Assembly: GCA_916610825.1 (NCBI GenBank) | Contig: OU744446.1 | Location: forward strand, 19,641,959 to 19,705,958 | DNA length: 64,000 bases | Reading direction: 5' to 3' | Source of the DNA: Haliclystus octoradiatus | Lineage: Eukaryota > Cnidaria > Staurozoa > Stauromedusae > Haliclystidae | Part shown: positions 12,669-23,545 of the stretch, one piece after another | Layout: each line of letters starts with the position of its first letter | Position numbering within the stretch: position 1 is the stretch's first letter | The notes under the pieces: model-generated | Told to the model about the DNA's origin: nothing | What the model saw: only the letters and a program-made list of their open reading frames with translations | Database searches by the model: none | Program-made: the position numbers and the translations under genes

Positions 12669-13157
12669 TAGACCGGGAGCCCGTAAAATTTAATTACGTG
12701 AAAAGACTTAAAGCTACAATTACCCTCAACAACTTGACAATTGAATCAGCAACCAAAAACGTCATTGCTGGCAAACTGTATCTGACCGAAAGGGGCCGCA
12801 GCTGCCCCTCGAAGAAGGGGTGGCATTTACAAATAATCACGTGAAAAGCTTCACGGCTGAAAAGTATCAGAACATATGTACTAATGCATCATAATTTATA
12901 TTGGAATGTTGACAGTAAATTTTTCGGTACCAAACCCCTAGCCAGTAGCTACAATGTGGTGCAACAATATTACAAATAATCACGTGAAGATATTCACAGC
13001 TAAAAACAGTCCAGGAACATGCAGTAGGGGTACAGGGATTTACTTTCACTAATGCCAGCTAAAATATCGGTACCAAACCCTTTGCCAGTAGCGTTTTAAT
13101 GTGCAAAAGGGGTCTGGGACCAAGCTAGTTATAGTAAGGTTTTAACCTGGTTTAATC
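12669..13157 (+). repeat. Left terminal inverted repeat of Academ element
   Basis: Matches 18833-19319 in reverse complement. Inside the arm a segment of about 145 bp is duplicated in tandem: AAATAATCACGTGAA then TTCAC-GCT-AAA at about 12830 and again at about 12972, and CGGTACCAAACCC then GCCAGTAG at about 12925 and about 13068. These may be repeated transposase binding sites; each contains CACGTG. Confidence 0.9.
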
Positions 13158-13463
13158 CCGAAATTTCAGCCTCGGCTACAATAAAACATAGTTATAACAA
13201 CAACAACTGGAAATTTATTAAAAGCGGGTTAAAAGATAGTCTTTGAATGATATATTAGTGAAATGATGATTGTATTGGTATTAATGCTACGTACTGTATG
13301 CTAATTTATGTTGTACTTGGTATTTTAAAAACTGATTGTCTTTGAAGTTATATGAAGTTAAAGCTGGAAGTAACGGTGGTTGCCAATCGGTAAATATTAA
13401 TCTTAGCTAAGTTAGGAAATATGTTTCAAAATTATATAGAACTAACATAGTAGATATATTCAT

Positions 13464-16400
13464 TTAGATGTAATCATCGCTTTCTTCTTCACTGCACTCT
13501 TCCCATTCAGATTCGGACAAATCTGATTCATCGCTGCCGGAATCTCTATGGTATTCTTGGGTTTCATTGAACAGTTCGTTAGGTAGCGGATTGCCTTCAA
13601 ACCATAGCGGATGGACGGTATCGTCTACGTCTCTTATCCAGCCATGGCCAATCGGATCTTGGTCCATTGGGTTACTGGCTACTGTGCGTTTCCACATTCT
13701 TGCAACAAAACTTGAACGAAAAATGTGTTGTTTTAAAACCTTTTGGCATGGAGGTAAAGTAGCACAGTTAATACGCTTTATATTTGCAAACTGAGATGAT
13801 GCCTTTGAGATTTTGGTACATTTACTCTTCTTCAGAAATTGATAATGACGAACTTTGTTAATATCATTGTCATTTCTTCCGTAGATAATGTGACAAACAA
13901 ATGATTCAATGCTGGGAATGTCGGGTTTATCAGATGCCATTGAAATTAGTGCCTGCACTTCTTCTTCTGTGCCATTTTGTAACGATGCTAATGGTTTAGC
14001 TTTCCCTTTTCGATAAAAAGCAGATGTATAATCAAAGCCAGTGATAGCATGTAGTCCAAGAAGAGCATCGGTAAATTGAGGATTCTTTTCATTCATCGTT
14101 TGGGCAATGTCTGTAGCTCCAATATAACGTCTATTATCACCAGAACCAAAGTCTAGAATAATATTTAGATGAAACTTCTTTGGTGCAAGTGATACCAAGA
14201 TTACCAACACATCTGTATCAGAAGATCTATGCATGAGTAAAAAGAGCATTGAGCATGATTACATTGATGAGATTGATCAACGGCAAGAAACAGTGTCTTT
14301 ATACAATTATGATTGTATATTATAATCTGCATGTAGGAATGCACAACGAATGAAATGGGAGTATTCAGGATACTACGATAAAGATAAGAATACATATTAC
14401 GTACCTCACTAAAACGTTTCCTTTTTCGATTTTATTCACATGAAACCCAATCAAGGTATCAGCCTCTTCGTGATGAACCTGAAATTGTATTGGGCGATAG
14501 ACATCCAGGTTACCAACATCATTATTCCAAATCATCTTGCATATACCACCATGCGAAACATACAACACCTTGGACGATAAGTAACCAGAATAGTTTGAAT
14601 TTGTCCATTCAGACATCAAAAAATTAATAAATGAATCTTTAAACCCGCTATCTTGTAGTAATTTCTTGGGGTTGGAGTTCATCACTTGATCTGGGCCAGT
14701 TATAACAAACTTTCGGTTCAATGCTCCACGACGGTTGCGTTCTATACTTTTGATTGATGTTTCATTGTATGTATCAAAAAGAACATGTATTTCACTGCCA
14801 GAGAAAGCTGAGACCTTGTATAGAAGCTTTGATGCAATTGTGCCGTATGTTGATCCTCCATGGTATGTCAACACTTCGTGAAGTAAGAGACCTCCATCAA
14901 CAATTGTAACATCAATACTCGGCATAGTTTCTTTTGATATAGCAATTGCTTGCTTGGATTCTAGAGCGGTTGTCAGAGACGCTTTATTTGTTTTTAAAGG
15001 TGTACCATCCGGATATGCAAGTGATAGCGGAACACATGTGACTGGGTACGAAAGAAAACCTAACAAATCAAAATTTTCTGTGGCTTCTGCAACGAGTGCT
15101 AACACTCTGCTGAAAACATCAGTCACGTTCTCTGCAACTGCACTTTTAAACTGATCTCTTGTGCGTTTCGTTTGGTTTTCACTTGCAAAATTTTTGACTT
15201 TAACTCTTGCTACTCTTTTCAAAAATTGAGTTTTGTCCTCATTGCATTCTTTTTCAAAGTTTTTTCTAAGCTCTTCACCTCGTGTCAACGTCTCAAGCAG
15301 ATATGTTTTGGTCGTCTCGTTGGCAGTCTTCCCAGAAGCAATATTTACAAGCTCGAATGGTGAGTCCATGCTAAACGGTTGGCACGTATCTTGAAAAATC
15401 TTTGCCACAGCTTCCATATCCTTGTTGTCTCTTTTAACTCTGTTAGGGCGGAGTTGATTTGCAGGGTGTTCTCCAGAACTGAGCCCAACTAGCTTCTTCA
15501 GTTCGGATACAGCCATTCCTCTTTGGCTCAATGTCACTGACCATCTTCTTATGGCATCAAAACTATTGTTGAATGCAGTTGTGCCTTTTGGAGGAGATGA
15601 AGCATCTCTATTTACTGTCTGCTCCAAGCAAAGATCAACTGCAGTTCTTGAGTAATTTTTTGGTGTCCTTCTAACGCTAAAAAGTCCATCCTGGAGGATC
15701 TGTTTGGCACTAAGAGGAAGAGTCCTTAGTTGGCAAAGGAACAAAGATCCCCATCGAGCGTAATTTGGTCTGTTAAGTGCAAAAAATACATTGATTAATG
15801 AAGGTAGGATGGCTATATAGTCCTCAACATTGTTGGTACGGACAGACTTTTGAAGCTCACGAAAAATTCGGTTGACGGTATATGTAGATAGCCCAATACG
15901 CAGCAGTCTCTCCATGTTTTTCTTCCATTACTTCGTGGAGAAATATTTCATAGCTTTGAAGTAGTTCTATAAACAGATCTTTCTCTACTTCTGATAGAAC
16001 ACTTTCAACGTTTGTTTCATTGTTAAATATATCAGCGATCACATCAGTCCAATCTTTCTCATTTGATTCCAAAAAGTACTTAAAAAGATTTTTTTCCAGA
16101 CAAGCGGCTACGATTTGATGAATTCGTGAACATCTATTGTAAAATTTCCCTCTAATTATTCCAGGGATAGAGCCACCTGCTAAAATACTACTCTCTGTAA
16201 ATATGTGTTCCAATCCTGATTCTGCAACAAAGGTTCCGAGGGCACCAAAGAATGCAAGCTCAACGTGAAAATTACCCAGTAAAATAATTAAATTATCAAA
16301 AGTAGGTGTCATCAAGGCTTGTATTGAGAATGCTTTTATTGCGACTGCAAGATCGTAAGTTGCAATTGCGTACTTTTGCTTAGTTTCATTAGCTAGCCTC

Positions 16401-18172
16401 ATAGTTCACCTCATTGTCTCTTGCACTATACCATTGCTAGTAGGAGGCTGCATGATTGGGTCCATATAAGCAATAGCAGTTTGCGGTAAAGTGTCCTGTA
16501 TAAACATCGAGAAATATCCTGTGTGGAGTGGAGTGCTGTTTGAAAATACGGAGCATATCAGCCATACAAGATCTAAGCTCACTTGACAAATGGGGAGACA
16601 TGCTTCATCAGATATATCTAACTCAAAATTGGCTTTTTTGATAGACATTCTGAAAGGTGCAATATTAGCAATATGTCCCTTAAAACACTTGCGTGTTCGT
16701 GTTTCTACAGTACTCACTGATCTTTCGGGCTCTTTTTCTTCATTAAGTTTATTTTGATAGCAAATACCAACAGTAGCATGTAATGTGTCGTTGCCATCCA
16801 ATGTCTCCGTATTGACATCATAATTATCCCATGCACACGCTGATGCAGCAAGACAAGACAGACCATCAGGGATCTCTTTTTGATTATTCTGACATGTATA
16901 AGCCATTTCTGTCTCTAGTCTTTTAACTTCGTCATAGTTGATGGTATGCCCAAATCTGTTAAGGATCTGCAGTAGCTGCTTTGACCCTGTCAACGTTGCT
17001 AATCCTAAGCCAAGGGCAGTACTTTTCCATGGCTTGGATCTACCGTTTGTGCACGAGTAGATTGCATCTGATGCGCTAGCAAGGGATTTTTTTTGAAATA
17101 GCTCTTGTCCATCTGCATCTTGGAGCCTTGCCTTTGTCAATCCACCATACAGCGTATCAAAAAACAGGGCCAAGATAGGGGGTACATCTGGTGAATTGGC
17201 TTTAATTGTGTCAATAGTCGTTGGTACTGGAGTCTTCGTAGAACCTAATTTCAATATCTCTCTTCTTAATAACATAGCCGTAGTTAACACTTGTTGCTCT
17301 TCCTTTGAGGTTTCATAAAACGTATTGAATGCGTCTGTATCAGGTATTTCAGAGCTAAATACGAGATTTCCCTCTTTTTTAGAGTTTCCAACTATCGTTA
17401 TTTCATCCTTGAATCGATTAGTAATTTTTTCTATTAAAGATTGAACAGAATACAATTCCGAACCACCGTTCTCTCTGTATACATCCATATAAAGTTCATG
17501 TAGTGCTACTGCAGCTATTGGCTTTTTATTTGATATAACTTCGGTCTGAATAAAATTTACCAAGCAATTGAAGGATTCTGTATGTATTTGCCTATTGGAG
17601 AAGGTGTAGTAATGTGCTTCTTCAACGATACCTTCAATATTATCACATTGCAAATACGTCAATTTACAGTCAGAATGGTATTTAGCTTCACTTGCGATGA
17701 AGTCCACAGTCAATGATAAGATGTTCCCATCCCCTTTTTGTATTGCTGCAGATACAATTTTAGATGCGCTTGGTTTTGATAGTACTTGATGAAGGATTTT
17801 ATCTTTACCATATTTCTTTCTTATCCTACCTTTTTTACAAAATACACATACATTTTCCAAAATAGCCCTGTTCGTTGTTGTAGGTTGCTTACTATTAGCT
17901 CTTGTATGTTTCAATGGCGGGGGAGCAGTGAACGGTGTAGTAGATGCCGCCCGCTTTTTAACAGCAGTGTATCTACTGAGGCATTTTGAATGATAACAAA
18001 GTCCTTTAAAACCATCACGACGTTCGATAATTGTGGATGTCACCACTTTATATTTATCTTCTTTAAAATTTTGACGTAACAATGCTGCTCCCTTTGCCGA
18101 TTCCCAGTTCGATGCTACGATATCTCTCAAGCTAGGTTCAGACGATAAACAAATCAGACATTTTCTCTCCAT
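13464..18172 (-). pseudogene. Academ transposase with FEN/XPG-like nuclease domain, disrupted
   Basis: Read from 18172 leftward. Part 1 (to 16409) starts MERKCLICLSSEPSLRD with paired Cys (CLIC, CVFCKKG) and ends IVQETMR. An in-frame TGA (16406-16408) follows, and the same frame goes on as TMRLANETKQKYAIATYDLA (to about 15880), with LGNFHVELAFFGALGTF, FTESS and GKFYNRCSRIH, which look like the RNase-H-fold core. A one-step frameshift near 15870-15900 leads into the frame starting at 15915 (FFALNRPNYARWGSL). The nuclease part shows VTIVDGGLLLHE, ERNRRG and VHHEEADTLIGFHV. A 178-bp GT-AG intron (14227-14404) joins in phase to VRSSDTDVLV and GFDYTSAF, which resemble the acidic-residue motifs and the helix-hairpin-helix GxDY of FEN1/XPG. 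The C-terminus is acidic (SDESDLSESEWEECSEEESD). The TGA may be a CGA-to-TGA change at a CpG. Function is inferred from motifs only. Confidence 0.75.
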
Positions 18173-18832
18173 TCTATATAGTCATATTTATACATATATA
18201 CCACAAGTTATATATTTGGCTCTAAATAATAAAAATAATGATCGTGCCAACAAACATCAAACTTCAGAAGAAAACTGATTGCATTAAGATTTCAATTATC
18301 CTTCACAGCATATAGTTGATGAATATCAAACATTTAGCTACGTGGTGTCGTTCTAGACAGAGAACACGCTTGCATTATGTCTGAATAGAACTGACTATAT
18401 GTCAACATACATTACAATTACTATATTAAGATCATATGACTTTAGCAGTTACACAATAATCACAGTAGGTATTTACATGTTTATAATTAGACGATTACGT
18501 CACAAGCTACTGTTTTCATAATCTCGCCGGCTCTATTAAAATATTATTCATGCAAATTTTGGAAGAGAGATGTTATGCTAAAGATCCATTAAAATAATTA
18601 TGCATACAATCTATTCAACGCGGTTATGTAAATTTGATTGCATCTTTTGCAATCCATACAATTTAGTATTAATTCCATATAGCTATTTCAAATCAAATTA
18701 ATTTTTGTCTGATTAATTACATAATTTAATGGTTAGCTTTTTATAAACTCCCAGTACTGTTGTTGTTGTTATGATTGTCTTTTAATACTTTTATTTTCAC
18801 TTATGAATGTCTTACGCTTTGAAATTCTTGGC

Positions 18833-19319
18833 ATTAACTCAGGTTAAACCTTACTATAACTAGCTTGGTCCCAGACCCCTTTTGCACATTAAAACACTAC
18901 TGGCAAAGGGTTTGGTACCGATATTTTAGCTGGCATTAGTGAAAGTAAATCCCTGTACCCCTACTGCATGTTCCTGGACTGTTTTTAGCTGTGAATATCT
19001 TCACGTGATTATTTGTAATATTGTTGCACCACATTGTAGCTACTGGCTAGGGGTTTGGTACCGAAAAATTTACTGTCAACATTCCAATATAAATTATGAT
19101 GCATTAGTACATATGTTCTGATACTTTTCAGCCGTGAAGCTTTTCACGTGATTATTTGTAAATGCCACCCCTTCTTCGAGGGGCAGCTGCGGCCCCTTTC
19201 GGTCAGATACAGTTTGCCAGCAATGACGTTTCTGGTTGCTGATTCAATTGTCAAGTTGTTGAGGGTAATTGTAGCTTTAAGTCTTTTCACGTAATTAAAT
19301 TTTACGGGCTCCCGGTCTA
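18833..19319 (-). repeat. Right terminal inverted repeat of Academ element
   Basis: Reverse complement of 12669-13157, including the same internal duplication. It diverges from the left arm inward of AGGTTTAACCTG. Confidence 0.9.
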
Positions 19320-20060
19320 ACAGTGTATGCCTGTTAGACGACTTGGCTTGAAGTCATGAATATTATCCTTGTTGTACGGAAGTCGTGGAATTTTTACTCG
19401 ATGCCTATGAAGCATTTATTGAGACCGGGATGGAAACGAAGCGCAGGCGCATTGTCTTTCGTTACCGCGTTTTATAGAAATAATTGTTGCATCACAGACA
19501 TATCAAATCACTTTCAACAAATATATCATGACACATAGAAAATAAAAAAACAATCAATATATACTATTTTGAAAGTATGATTACGATTGTATGAAATCAT
19601 TCTATGGTATTATAAATAATTGTAAATTTAAACTGATATGATGCTTTAAAAGGAATTAATTAACACGATAAAAATAGCAATTCTTCGAACCAGATTAACT
19701 TATAAAAATTGTTAAAAGCAACTGATTGTGAAAACTGCTTTTCCTGGCTTGATTGATTTAATATCGACGTTATCATTCTACGCATTTGAAGTTGAAGGCC
19801 ACCTCATAAAATTGTCATAAACAAAATCACAAAGACTTTAAAAAACCTATTGTTCAATCAGTTGTACAACAAAATCGTTTCCTTAGCCCTGGCCTTATGC
19901 ATGGATGAGTACTTATAAAAGTGTTAGAAGTATAAAGTAACAGCCCCAACAAGCTCGAACTGGATCGTCACGAATGGTGTGCGAAATGAAAAGAAAAGGC
20001 AAAATTAATTCGACTTTATTTGTCTACTTGTGGTATTACTTTATAGCTAATTTTGATCTT
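19320..20060. other. Intergenic; no gene recognised
   Basis: Begins with the right ACA target copy of the Academ element. Only AT-rich DNA with short open frames follows. Confidence 0.4.
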
Positions 20061-21674
20061 AGCTCACTCAAAACGTAACGGCAATATACTACTTACAGCA
20101 GTTACATGTTGATGACGTCAGTTTTTGGCATGGGACACTTTTTATGTTGGGATCAACATTTGGCTTAGTACTTGGATTATGGTTTGGTCGATTATGTGAT
20201 CGTTATAGATGCGCAAGAAGATTAATGATCTCCATGTCATTTGTAGCATCAATTGGATGTTTAATATATTCAATACCAATATCATTGACATATTTAATCA
20301 TTGGAAGACTTGGTTATGGAGTTTTTATCGCCGGTTTTCCTATAATTAATGGTGAAATTGCACGAATAGTGAAGCGGGCTGATATCTTACATTCATTATA
20401 AACCACTTCATCATCTTGAACAATTGCCTTTCCTTCCAATTTTCTCAACTCGATTACAAACACTCACTTGCTAACTCTTACCATTTCTCTAAATTCTTAC
20501 TTTTTCTTTTAATTTTCTATTATTCTTAATTTGAAATCATTTAACCTGTAAATATATTTTGTGTCTCCCAATAAACAGGCATTGATGCCTAAGGGATGAC
20601 CACAATCATTGTTTCAATATACCTTGTAAATGTTAACCATGTATGTGCTTCTTAGGAGTGATGATTGAAATAAATATCTATCTATCTATCTATCTCATCG
20701 ACTCTGTTCTTCCTCAACATTGGATCGAGTGCCGGAGTGGCAGGAGGGACCTTGGTTTGTCATTTGACCAAAGATATCCAATGGAAAGTTGTTGGTGTTG
20801 ATATACGCTTCACAAATGCAACTATGTTTATTCAAGTGATTCTATTATCGGTTTATATCGCTCTATCATTCCTTTGTGTATACGATAGCGATGAGATTGA
20901 TCCTGAAGATGAGGCTCAAGACAGCGAAACATTATTGAGTGAGAAATTACCAGCGAAAGTTACCGCGAATGAAAATGGGAAACAGGGCTATGTACTGCCT
21001 CCTATGAGACGTTCAATTGAGATCCTATTCTGTAACGCTGATATCGCATTGATATTCTTCTGTACGTTTATTTACAATTGGGTTCTTAAAGGATCATACG
21101 TGCTTGTTCCCTTAGTTACAAAGCACCTTTATAATTATGCACCATCCGATACATCAATTATATTTATGATTGCAGCTACGAGCTTTCTGATTGTTAGTAT
21201 CTCTTTCATGTACATCTCACGAAAAGTAAGCGATTATGTTCTCCTTGTTTGTATGTCAACCGTTAGTATGCTGGCCCCATTATTGCTTATATTTATGTAT
21301 GTTATGAAAATGTAAATAAAAATATGTTATGTTATATTATGTTATATGTTATGAAAGATGCTGGAGAAATTGAGCTTAGTAAAATATCTGCCTATGGCTG
21401 GGTATCTATCTCATGATCTGTCGAGCTATGTGTACGGGTTATATTCAGATCTCTGCTTGCAAAATTTCTGCCAGCAGAATTACAAAGTTTTTCAGAGGCA
21501 GTACGAGTAGTTTTCAAATCAACGGCTATGTCAATGGCTGGTCTGTTTACATCATTTTGGTTCCATAACGTATTTATTGTTTCTGGTACTATACCGTTTA
21601 TTCTGGCATTAACGTTAGCTATGTTTGTAGCACGTGGTCATTCTCTACGCCTTCCGAAGGAAATCAAACCTTAG
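20060..21674 (+). pseudogene. Major facilitator transporter pseudogene (MFSD8-like), split by a retroposon
   Basis: Three blocks read as one MFS protein. Block 1 (about 20060-20396) has YYLQQLHVDDVSFWHGTL and the loop motif WFGRLCDRYRCARRLM after TM2. Block 2 resumes at 20699 (STLFFLNIGSSAGVAGGTL) and runs to 21315 through several hydrophobic helices. Block 3 ends with LPAELQSFSEAVRVVF and the stop at 21674. Between blocks 1 and 2 sits a 298-bp insertion with a 4-bp TCAT duplication; removing it restores the frame exactly. Between blocks 2 and 3 a short duplication rich in ATGTTAT introduces stops, and a further TGA lies near 21411. No intron is evident and the N-terminus is incomplete. The layout recalls MFSD8/CLN7 or related lysosomal MFS proteins, but the subfamily is uncertain. 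Confidence 0.65.
20397..20694 (+). mobile_element. Retroposon 3' fragment with TATC tail inside the MFS pseudogene
   Basis: A 298-bp insert ends GATTGAAATAAATATCTATC with further TATC units, a microsatellite-type tail as in CR1/L2-like LINEs and their SINEs. It is flanked by TCAT (20393-20396 and 20695-20698). Confidence 0.65.
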
Positions 21675-22519
21675 CATCATTCTTCATGCTATTTATCAGT
21701 TTTTATGAACAGAAGAATGTATATATATAGACTATATAGCTATCGTTTCGTATCCCCCTTCAGATTGGCTCGAATAGCTTCCATCGATTTTGTTAGCTTT
21801 CCCAATGTCATTTATGTGTGTAATTGTGTATACAGGAATTGATAATTTAGGATGTATTAATTATGTACAAGTTCTCTTTGTAAACAATTTTGAATCATAT
21901 AAGGATCAACAGATGTTGGTCTAAGGTCAAACTAATTTTCTCATTTTGTCATTTCAAGTTATATTAGAGTCGTTTATACGCTTTTCGAATGTCTCACTAA
22001 GTACTTTGAATGTATCGTGTTTTTCCATAAAGATCGAGTGCCTGTGTTATATTTAATATCGAATATAAAATTGTGATGGATATCAATTAGATTAGGTATA
22101 ATAATAATAATAATGTTCTGATTTCAATTTACTGCATGATAACTGATAGTCACGCTTCAATACACAAGTTCTTGTTTATTGGGGTATATAAACACATTTT
22201 GTGCTTAAATAGCTGTCTCCTCTTTGGTAGAAGAAGTTTAGCGCGAATCGTTATAATGAGTCTGTCCAGCAAATATATTGGAATGATAAAGATGGAACAA
22301 TCCTGAGAGACATCAGATTATTTGTACTAATCTGACATAATAAGATCTACCTCAGTCGACTTAGCTAGATTGACCAACTTTAAGTCTGACATATTATACG
22401 AATAAGTAGACTGCTCACACTGTAATATATAAGCACATATATACCAGACCAGCAGCAATCGATAGAGTGGGTGATAAATAAAGCACTTGAGTAAACTTAT
22501 ACTATTATAACAAGTAGCA
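21675..22519. other. Intergenic; upstream region of the sulfotransferase gene
   Basis: No coding or repeat family was recognised. Promoter elements could not be assigned. Confidence 0.3.
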
Positions 22520-23545
22520 ATGAAAGTTACTTTTAATGATTTGTTTATTTTCTTATTGATTCCTAATATCATTTATCTTATAATGTACTGTCTGGATTCA
22601 TTCGTGCCTGGTGAACGAATGACCACGCAGCTGAGAAAAGACAATGCAGCGAACGTAATTATCATCGTAACGATGGGTAGGAGTGGTTCTACACTTCTTG
22701 GTAATATATTTGATTCGCACAGTGATGTCATGTATTGGGATGAACCACTTTATGTTGTGAGGAGGTTTCAACTTACATCAGTTATGAAAGCAGGCATGTT
22801 AGATTCAATTATCAACTGTAAATTTAATGAAAACAATGAACATCTTCTACGTTATTACCTCACCAAAGCAAAAATACGATTATCTCAAAGTAAAGCCTTG
22901 AAAAAGTTCTACAATTTTTTCACTAATAATTCACAATCGAGTATGGTATATGATCTGAATTCTAATTGCGAAAGCATGCATTACAAATATTTCGTTTTGA
23001 AAGTCATCCAGCAGAGGCTTGGTGACTACAGTAGTGACATCACTTATACATGGCAACTCCTTCATCACTTGCTTAGTCATAACAAAAACAAACATTTCTC
23101 AGTAATACAATTAGTTAGAGATCCAAGAGCTGTTTATTTCTCAATGAGAAATGCAAGATGGATAAATGGCAAGAAATCACAATTAATGCGCTTCAAAGAT
23201 ATATGTGATAGTGCCGTGATGCTCAGTCAACTATTGAGTAGCTTATTTAATTCTTCAAATTACCTCATAGAATACACATATTTAAACTACGAATCTATTA
23301 TCAAGCATCCAAGCGAATCAATTCTAAAACTGTTCAAATCTGTCAATCTGCCACTTAGCAAAAGTGTACTGCGGTTCATTTCAAAGAAGAAGGCATCCAT
23401 GAATGTTTCAGCTAAAACATATTCAATCAATAAAATTTGGCAAGATCAAACAGATAAATGGAAAACAAGAATAAACCTCAAACTCAAAAAAAGAGTTAAC
23501 TATGTCTGTTACGGATATTTATCACATTTCAAGTACACAATCTGA
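22520..23545 (+). CDS. Carbohydrate sulfotransferase (CHST1/3-like), single exon
   Basis: An intact frame of 341 aa. A hydrophobic segment at residues 7-25 gives the type II Golgi membrane layout. The 5'-phosphosulfate loop is TMGRSGSTLLGNIF (51-64) and the 3'-phosphate motif is QLVRDPRAVYFSMR (197-210). YWDEPLYVV (72-80) is the usual acidic stretch after the loop. These are the PAPS-binding motifs of the Gal/GalNAc/GlcNAc 6-O-sulfotransferase group, which transfer sulfate to sugars of glycoproteins and glycosaminoglycans in the Golgi. Family members are usually about 380-480 aa, so this one is short, mostly in the stem. The start is the first ATG, directly before the membrane segment. The acceptor sugar cannot be told from the sequence. 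Confidence 0.88.
   Translation: MKVTFNDLFIFLLIPNIIYLIMYCLDSFVPGERMTTQLRKDNAANVIIIVTMGRSGSTLLGNIFDSHSDVMYWDEPLYVVRRFQLTSVMKAGMLDSIINCKFNENNEHLLRYYLTKAKIRLSQSKALKKFYNFFTNNSQSSMVYDLNSNCESMHYKYFVLKVIQQRLGDYSSDITYTWQLLHHLLSHNKNKHFSVIQLVRDPRAVYFSMRNARWINGKKSQLMRFKDICDSAVMLSQLLSSLFNSSNYLIEYTYLNYESIIKHPSESILKLFKSVNLPLSKSVLRFISKKKASMNVSAKTYSINKIWQDQTDKWKTRINLKLKKRVNYVCYGYLSHFKYTI

Larger units (their letters stand above)
12669..19319 (-). mobile_element. Academ-type DNA transposon, 6.65 kb, with long terminal inverted repeats
   Basis: Both ends read TAGACCGGGAGCCCG inward and are flanked by ACA (12666-12668 and 19320-19322), a 3-bp target duplication. The inverted repeats are about 487 bp and nearly identical. 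The element carries one minus-strand gene with a zinc-finger/transposase region followed by a FEN/XPG-like nuclease region. Academ elements are known for 3-4 bp duplications, and one lineage of them encodes an XPG-type nuclease, which is why this class is proposed. The high similarity of the arms argues for a fairly recent insertion, yet the coding region carries a stop and a frameshift. An assignment to another superfamily with similar proteins cannot be excluded by eye. Confidence 0.75.

Noticed and set aside
18939..19121. 60-aa open frame also present at 12867-13049
   Set aside because: It lies inside the Academ inverted repeats and appears twice only because the arms are copies.
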